A DNA stretch of 64,000 nt, taken from positions 19,166,650 to 19,230,649 of the forward strand of contig NC_135559.1 of the NCBI RefSeq assembly GCF_964340395.1, given 5' to 3'. This DNA is from Glandiceps talaboti. Taxonomy: Eukaryota > Hemichordata > Enteropneusta > Spengelidae. The translations under genes and the position numbers were made by a program. Below the pieces are notes generated by a model. That model was not told where the DNA came from. It worked only from the letters and a program-made list of their open reading frames with translations, and searched no databases. Positions 56,511-64,000 of this stretch are shown in pieces (position 1 is the first letter of the stretch; each line of letters starts with the position of its first letter).

Positions 56511-57240
56511 GGAGTTAGGGAGTTTACACTACTCAATTATTAGGCCTAAACAAATAATCGTTTGGATTGTATGGTTCCGGTACCAGACCCTACCTACATA
56601 TTCACTACCGACCCTACACATTTTCTTACGTATTTGAGAAAAAATAATTAAATCGCGAAAATTGTTAAGTGTCGCGAGAAATAGTGGATTCGAAAACTGA
56701 CAACTAAATATAATACAATATAAAACTGTTCTTCCAATCTGTAATGGCTGTACATCTGATAAGAGGAAATAAATAACACAGAGACCATTTGGAAAATAAT
56801 GAAGAACCTGAACTAGACACGCACACATGAAACATATCTTCCAACCCCACCTATTCTAAAGTGTAGCCGGAACACACATTTTTTTATTAGGCCGTATCAT
56901 TAGAAGTCATCTCCTATGTACAACGTTGTAGTATGAAGGTCGTTGTATTGGCGGAAGTTGTTTGTCTCAACATGTTTTAGAGTATTGAATTCTTCAATGC
57001 CGAGAACATCTGTTATTTTATGTCAATCGGGAATGCCAACAGCATAGCTTTTTGGAAACATTATCTCATATTAAGACACGTGTTCTAAAACAAGATAAAT
57101 GATCTGTCAATGAAAATTTAAAGTTAGCCGTTGCTGAGAATCTTGTATCAGCAGAAACGAGTGTCAGTACATTAAACATGTAGTAGTTACATTAATACAT
57201 TTTCATTAAATTGCTAAAATACCAAATTTATGAATTGTTT
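56511..57240. other. Gene-free spacer
   Basis: AT-rich; no supported coding region, RNA or repeat. Confidence 0.45.
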
Positions 57241-58045
57241 TAGCACAACTATTAAAGTTCAGTATTGCTATTCATTTATTTGTGTAGATGAAAGAGAGGA
57301 ATAATCAGAGACTAACAACTTAGATGAGTTAGCTTAGCAGTCAGTCTGTCAGTCTAGTACAGTGCAAGCATGTCAGTCAGTCAGTCAGTCAGTCAGTCTG
57401 TCAGTCTAGTACAGCACAAATATGTCAATCAGTCAGCCAGTCAGTCAGTCTGTCTGTCTGTCAGTTTAGTACAGCACAAGCATGTTAGTCAGTCAGCCCA
57501 AAGCGAAAGCTGTTACTCGGTCAACAGTATATATCGAATGGTCTATCCGTTAGTGACTCTGTGGAATGTAAGACAGCACAATCAGTGATTCATCCTGTAG
57601 TACAATTCATAAGTTAGTGAGTCACCCTGTAGTACAATTCAGCAATGACTAAGACTCTTGTTAAAGATAATGTCGATATTGCACAATAAAACGAATTGAA
57701 ATTGGGTTGAATTTCAAACACATTTCATTCTTAGGGACAGAGGTCACCCCTCTCTGCAACTAACCCCCCCTCCCGTGACAAGTGAGCCGATTGCTGCCGG
57801 CAAGGAAGCTGGCCACCTATCATTACCATTTGCCCTTTTTAAAAACATTTTTTGAACACAACAAGACCACGTACATTACAACAACTTATATAACAGAGAT
57901 AGCAACAGTGATATATCAGCAAATGGATACTCATTCTAAGTCCACACCGACATCAGCAATAGTGAAATGATGATGTAATTTGAAAGTGATGAATTGGCAT
58001 GTAGCTAAACATTGCCAAAATAATGCAAACTCTACAGTTCTTCTA
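57241..58045 (+). mobile_element. TAGCACAACT-family element, short copy
   Basis: Starts TAGCACAACTATTAAAGTTC (left end plus TTCAGTATTGCTAT) and ends TACAGTTCTTCTA at 58033-58045. Contains a CAGT/CTGT minisatellite (57340-57500, ~60-nt units with AGTACAGCACAA) and one or two Y-type units. Confidence 0.55.
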
Positions 58046-58830
58046 CAATGATATTTGTGCTGTTCCTCAGATATTCAGAGATAGATACACATGTATACTC
58101 ATACATATAGACAGACAGACAGACAAAAGTATATAATAACCGTCGTAGAAGATACCAGATGTAAACTGAATACCTTAGCACCTGTAAGGGCAAACATTTA
58201 TATTGTTGTTCCTTCATGCCTTGTAGAAAAGAAAAATTCTGCACAACCAGACATGATATTGTATATCCAAAGTTATTACTACAGCAAAAATAAAATGTAG
58301 CTTTGGAACTCCGGCTGACACATTGTATATATCCACTTCTGCAAAAGTTGAGTTTGACATATTTTTAACTCACCGTATCTTTCACAAGATTGAGTCCACC
58401 ATTTTAGATGTTGTAAATTGTAAACCTTAATTGACATCTGCTCTTTCTTGCCAGTAAAATCAATGTATGGGTTATTTGTAGGAATACTGATTTTACGGCC
58501 ATGTGATGATGCATACTTGATCCCCGAAATTTCGGCCCGGTTCTTCACTCATAGTGTCCTTAATATGAACTAGAAACTTTACAAATTTCATAAAACAAAT
58601 TGGCAAAGTCTATGTGTAACGGTCCATTCCAGAATTTTTGGTACAAAGAGAGGGTAATATTACCAACAATTGAAGCTGACCTGGTTTGACTAATTATCTT
58701 CCCATCCATGCTTTCATGGCAGACAGAAATACACGGGAGTGCAAACATATAACAACATAGTACAAACACTATTTTCAATTTTGATTGAGAATGAAATAGT
58801 CGAAGAGATCATATGAATTTATCTCAGTGA
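58046..58830. other. Gene-free spacer
   Basis: AT-rich with a short (GACA)n run near 58110. The minus-strand ORFs at 58279-58778 show no recognisable family. Confidence 0.4.
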
Positions 58831-58939
58831 ATTCTCCAACGGAACAGATCTAATTACCAAATAACTTATTGAAAATAAAAGTTACATCAATAATATTTCA
58901 GAACAGATGTGCTTTTGTATCATGGATGTATGTACAACA

Positions 58940-59107
58940 TTATATTGAATTTGAAGCATGCATTCTTAATAGGTAGCCTAAGTACTGAAAACCATTAATT
59001 ACATGCATATAATGTTCACCAAAACCTAATCAGTTCTAGCCATTACCATAAAGAACATGTGCACGAAATTTCGTTTGCACTGGGCCAGCCATATTTGTAA
59101 AAATAGT

Positions 59108-59141
<34 letters not shown>

Positions 59142-59160
59142 CACACACACACACAGTCGT
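58940..59160 (+). repeat. ~150-bp repeat-family piece ending in (CA)n
   Basis: Same words as 8500-8680 (CACCAAAACCTAATCAG, then AAATTTC and a dinucleotide tract at 59110-59154). No gene. Confidence 0.6.
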
Positions 59161-60082
59161 TTTATCCCTAATACATAACCTTTCTTATGACATGTAAAAA
59201 TGATGTAAAATTGAAAGGAATACATGATATAGAGATTTGTATTTGATTGTGCACGTTTTGTTACAATTCATACTGCAGTGTCCCATATCGGTAGCATGTG
59301 TACCATATAGGTAGCATTGACAGGAAATAATTTAGTTTGCGAGGACTGTAAACAATTTCTCAGATTTTGTAGACCAACTCTGTGTGAGAGGAAGGGGTCA
59401 TATTTGAAAACATAGTCTTTACTCAAGGGTAACTTTGGTTTTGGTTATGATTTACGGGGGGGGGGGGCACTTTGAGATAGCATGATGATTTTGTGTGGAG
59501 GCACTACATCCTTAATCCCTGTAATTGGATCTTATTAGCAGAGCTGAAGGCCATACCCCAAATGACTAAATTGGGACTGTATAAAAATTGCTTTGATTGA
59601 TGTCAAAATCCTCACTACATTAGGTTATCCCAGATGTCCCACACAATTCCAACTTCTCTCCTGTGAGAGCAACGCCTAACATTGCTGACAATTGACTGAT
59701 CTTTACATGCTTGTCAGAAGAGCTTTCACTGATATGTTCCACTAGTTTGGATCAATAATAGTGCATGGTGGGATGCCAAACCTATCAAAAAATTCAAAGT
59801 TAATAAAATTCATTATCGTAATAAAATGTGGTCCTCTTCATTTCTTAAGTCCGGCCCTCACCTGAGAACTGGTTTGTAAAATCTAACCCACTCCTAAATC
59901 CCCCAGGCTTTGTTCAAATTTTTATTACTAAAGGTTCCATTAACTCTTTTGAGGTCAGGATCTTGTAAAGATTTGCTGTGGCAGGATTATTGTTAAATTA
60001 CCATTTGTCTTTGTCCTGTTTATCCTATCCCATGTATATGAACTATTACCAAAATTATCATGATTGCTGTCTTATCTTACAG
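59161..60082. other. Gene E intron end, with acceptor at 60082
   Basis: No gene. G tract near 59456-59468. Ends with the acceptor GTCTTATCTTACAG, the counterpart of 48049. Confidence 0.5.
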
Positions 60083-60262
60083 TGATACTACCACTGTGCT
60101 CTGGATGGATGCAAATTACACCATGCTGTGTCATTTGTAAAGTAGACAACAGTGAAGAGTTTGGATAACAGAGCCAGTCAAGTCTGAGATAGGGATAGAA
60201 ATCAGGACTAATCACACTTCAGTATCACTGGTCAGCAAACATACCTGGAAAGAACAATAAAG

Positions 60263-62058
60263 ATGGATGCATGACCACAACACTATGTATGAAAAATCAT
60301 TTGCTGTTAAATCGGATCAAACACTGCATACAAGTATGTGGAATAGAATTAGGACATAAAGAAGGTGTGACCAACTTAAACAGGACTATAAAATGTGATC
60401 GACCACATGAATGTTATGTCTGTGGACAGAATTTCAAAGATAACAAAAATCTAACTGTCCCCTAGAGGATACATACAGGAGAAAAACCACACACATGTGA
60501 TGTTTATGGAAAAGTCTACACCCATAAAGGAAAGCCCAACTATCATAAGAAATGCCACGGTAAACGACAGTTAAATGTGATATATATTGAGTTAAATAAG
60601 TTTTGCAATTAAAGGAAGTATGGCCCGGCATAGACATTGTCATAACTATAAATGTGATATCTGTGGAAAATTATTTATTTGGAAAACTAAGCTTGACACT
60701 CACAAAAGAATTCATACAGGAGAACGGCCATACAAATGTGATGTGTGCGGAAAAGCATTCACTCAGAGAGGACACCTGGTTCGTCATAAAACAATCCACA
60801 GTAGCGAACGCCCATACAAATGTGATATTTGTGAAATGGCTTTTAAAGTAAAGAGAAAATTGGACATACATAGAGAAATTCATAGTGATGAAAGGAAATA
60901 TCACTGTGATGTATGTGGAAAAAAATTCCGTCAGAAAGATGTGCTTTACTTACATAAAAGAATACATACTGGGAAGCGCCCATACAAATGTGATATTTGT
61001 GGGAAATCATTTTCTCGGTCAGGCCACTTAACCACTCACAAAAGAATCCACAGTGGTGAAAAACCATACGCATGTGATGTTTGTGGAAAGTGTTTCAATT
61101 GGAGAAATGAATGTAACGCCCATAGCAGAATCCATACTGGGGAACGACCATTCAAATGTGATGTGTGTGGAAAATCATATATTCGCAAAGGAGAACTGAA
61201 AACCCATCGAACAATTCACGCAGACGGACAGCCACATACATGCAGTGTTTGTGGAAAAGTTTTCAAGCAGAAAGGAGGTTTGACTAAACATAAAATAATC
61301 CATACTGGTGAAAAACCATACAAATGTGATGTGTGTGAGAAATCATTCCCTCGGAAAAATGCCTGAAGCGTCATCGAATACTCCATGAAAACCCATACAA
61401 ATGTGATACATGTGGAAAATTGTTCACAGGTAGTACATATCTTAACATCCATGAAAGAATTCATTCTGGTGAAAAGCCATATAAATGTGATGTTTGTGGA
61501 AAAACCTTCAGTCAGAAATCAAGTTTGAATGAACATACAAGAATTCATACTGGAGAAAAACCACACAAATGTAATATATGTGGAAAATCATTCACTCGAA
61601 AAAGTGACCTTACAAGCCATGAAACAATCCACACCATTGAAAAGCCATATACATGTGATATTTGTGGTAAAGCGTTTCATGGAAAAGAGAATCTTGCCAA
61701 ACATACAAAAACGCACTCAGGTGAACGGTACAAATGTGATGTGTGTGGGAAATCATTCACTTCAAAAAGATCAATTCAAATCCATGAAACACTTCACACT
61801 GATGAAAAACCATATGCATGTGGTGTTTGTGAAAAGACTTTTAGTCATAAACAATATTTGCGCCAACATAGCAAAATCCATACTGGTGAACGACCTTACA
61901 AATGTGATGTGTGTGGAAAATCTTTCACCCAAAGAGGAGGCTTAAAGGACCATAGCAGACTGCATACTGGTGAAAAGCCCTATATATGTGACATTTGCGG
62001 AAAAGCATTCAATCGAAGAGGAAACATGGCTACCCATAGAAAAAGACATAGTAATTGA
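60263..62058 (+). pseudogene. Zinc-finger pseudogene E (broken copy of gene D)
   Basis: Aligns to gene D along its whole length. Lesions in order: a 4-nt insertion at the start codon (ATGGATGCATGA); a finger whose His codon became Pro, followed by TAG (60462-60464); lost cysteines with a frameshift and stops at about 60570-60600; a 12-nt deletion of a TGEK linker near 60650; and an 85-nt net deletion at about 61360 that removes most of a finger and creates TGA. The stretches 60620-61366 (about seven intact fingers) and 61367-62058 (about eight) remain open and visibly very similar to D, so decay is recent. The promoter-side exon (55904) still looks intact. Truncated finger proteins could be made from internal ATGs, but nothing shows it. 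Confidence 0.88.
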
Positions 62059-64000
62059 CAATTTGGGAAATGTGAGTGATGCATTTGGAAGACAGGCCTA
62101 GAGACACAATCCAATTTGAAACTATTATTTGCCAAGACAGCATTGTTATTGCATGATCCTTTTAGCTACCCTGAATTTGAAAATACCCTTAAAATGAAGA
62201 GGAGAAGGGCTGAGTTAGAAGTAAATATGAAGTGTATATTAAACCATAGACAGTGTCTATGATTAAACATGGGTTGAACAGAAGTAAACTGTTTTGAACA
62301 ATGAGTAAATATATGAACAGAATTGCCAATGACAATGGAGCTCAGGACATTCCACATGTAAAGTTACATTTGTAAGTGGGCAACCTAGATTGTGTAAAGT
62401 GAAGGCTAACTTTGGCACAGCCATTGATGATTGCAATACATGAAGCAGTGAACACATTGTGTGTAAAAGAAATCTTTGTTGCTGTAAAAGAACATTGCAG
62501 CAGTGAGTAGACCTGCTTTGATTAACGGATAGTGACTAATGAAACAGAAAAGTTTCAAAAACATGGAAAATGAGTGGTAACTTTGTGTCTACTGTCTTTA
62601 TGTTGAGATACTACACTATTCTGACCCTCACTTTTGGGTGCCAAAACAGTTTGTGAAAAGTACCCCTAGTATCCAAACCATTTTAGCACAATTGAACTAG
62701 GTTCAGTAGGGCTATAGGCATCGAGAAATGTGTGTGTGTGTGTGTAAATGACTTAAAGGGAAAGAATAGCCAGGCCAATTGGCATGCTATTTGGTGGGGA
62801 CATTACTTAGGGTGTCTAGATGGGAAATTGTTCAAATGAAAGCGATCACATCAGAGGTGTGCTTTGGGTTTCCAAAAACATGATTTGTTGTGTTAAAAGA
62901 TGGTTTGACTCGGCCCAGAAATGAAATGAAAGGTTTTTGTTTTATTGATGCAATGAAACCATTACATCTTTTATGGGTTACTTCACATGCCAATGTCAAT
63001 GGCATAAAGATTAACATGTGTTTGGGGTAGCTTGGAAAACAGTTTTTAGCACAGTTGAATTAAATCATAGACAGTGTCTATGATTAAAACGTGTTCATTT
63101 AAATGCACTATCCTTACAAAAGTTTGTACAAAGAATAAGAAGTCACACATTTTACGGTGAAAGAAAAATAGATTCAAATCAAGACTGCCGTAATAATATT
63201 ATGTTTGGCAGGTTAAATTTCCTGCACAGACTGATTGCCATAATATTTGGTGGGTGTATTACCTTAGATGTCTAGTTGCAAAATTGTTTAAATCAAAATG
63301 ATCTTACCACCAGTGTGTGATTTGGGTCGAAAAATGTGATTTTTGGTCAAAAAATTTGGTCTGATATTGGTGGTAACATTCTTTTGGGTGTTTAGATTAA
63401 GAAATGTTCATGACATGATGATTCCATCAGTGATATGCAAATTAGGGCTAAAATGTGTCTGATTGGTCAAAAATCTTTCAATCTACTGAGTAGATTGTGC
63501 TGAAATTTAATAGGGGTTGTATCTTGGGTGTATGGATGAAGAAATGTTAAGGATATAATCTCTTTAGTGAGATGCAAGTTAGGTGTAAAAATGTGAATTT
63601 TGGTAAAAATTTATATCTCAAAGTGTACTTGGTCAATGAGACTGAAACTTGGTAACCAGACTTTGTAATCACACAAGCACAGTCAAGGCAGCTTGATACA
63701 TAGTGATGATCACTGCACTGCAGCCTAACAAATCAAATATTTTACCACGGGTGAACTATTACCACTGGTTCCATCTGCCCCGGGGTCCTTCAATCAGTAA
63801 CATTAATATGTCATTACTCTGAAATGCAACATTCCATTTCATTTAAACTTGGCACACAGACGAATGTCATCTGGGACATATGCACATCATTGTTTTGTAA
63901 CATGCAAGTTTTATGAAATAACAACTGTATTTGTGATTGAAAATCAATAGTTACGCCAGAACTCGTCAGTTATTGAAATCAACCTTTATTCTTGTATATT
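62059..64000 (+). repeat. Gene E 3' flank, duplicate of 50123-52040
   Basis: Near-identical to the gene D flank to the last base of the window, so the duplication continues beyond it. Differences include an extra 17-nt palindrome at 62245-62261 and a shorter (GT)n at about 62730. Confidence 0.9.
62238..62268. repeat. Palindromic micro-insertion with 7-bp direct repeats
   Basis: ATTAAAC (62238-62244), CATAGACAGTGTCTATG (62245-62261), ATTAAAC (62262-62268). The D copy has a single ATTAAAC at 50302-50308. Confidence 0.85.

Overview
This is a eukaryotic (animal) genomic window. The evidence is C2H2 zinc-finger genes with arrays in one long exon behind a spliced 5' exon, GT-AG splice signals, 5'-truncated LINEs, DNA-transposon relics, tetranucleotide microsatellites and large gene-poor AT-rich spacers. 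An L2-type LINE, CR1/Jockey-group LINE tails, pogo/Tigger, hAT and possibly Crypton relics together suggest a marine invertebrate, perhaps a deuterostome such as an acorn worm or lancelet. I cannot fix the species from sequence alone.

The only convincing host genes are five C2H2 zinc-finger (ZNF) loci of two subfamilies. Subfamily I (minus strand; fingers read KECGKGF with TNERP linkers) has gene A (about 5.5-7.8 kb, 16 fingers), gene B (about 24.8-27.75 kb, 20 fingers) and the more divergent gene C (about 36.6-38.4 kb, nine intact fingers plus one degenerate). All three start 13-15 nt after the same splice acceptor. Each also has, upstream on the minus strand, a related candidate promoter and untranslated first exon with a GTATGT donor (about 16.5, 35.5 and 39.7 kb). 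Subfamily II (plus strand; CDVCGKSF fingers, TGE-type linkers) has gene D (48.2-50.1 kb, 21 fingers, intact) and its copy E (60.3-62.1 kb), which is broken by stops, frameshifts and an 85-nt net deletion.

Most of the window is two tandem segmental duplications. Block I-A (1 to about 17.26 kb) and block I-B (about 18.83 to 36.14 kb) each hold a ZNF gene, its 3' flank with two tandem copies of a TIR element, a long intron and a first exon. Block II-D (about 43.15 to 52.04 kb) and block II-E (about 55.74 kb to the window end) do the same for D and E. Comparing the copies dates several insertions: a 0.8-kb insertion with inverted ends only in A, a Crypton-like 1.1-kb element and a LINE tail only in B, an L2 only in II-D, and a 17-nt palindrome only in II-E.

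The spacers hold a pogo/Tigger relic, a hAT MITE with a perfect 8-bp target duplication, a 648-bp element with perfect 32-bp inverted ends, a foldback-like element, at least eight LINE fragments, about 150-bp tandem repeat arrays inside elements with TAGCACAACTGTA ends, and a large (TATG)n array. The genes are presumably nuclear sequence-specific DNA-binding regulators. Subfamily I carries an unrecognised N-terminal region made of 37-residue repeats with SUMO-consensus-like motifs, and that region varies in copy number between paralogues.
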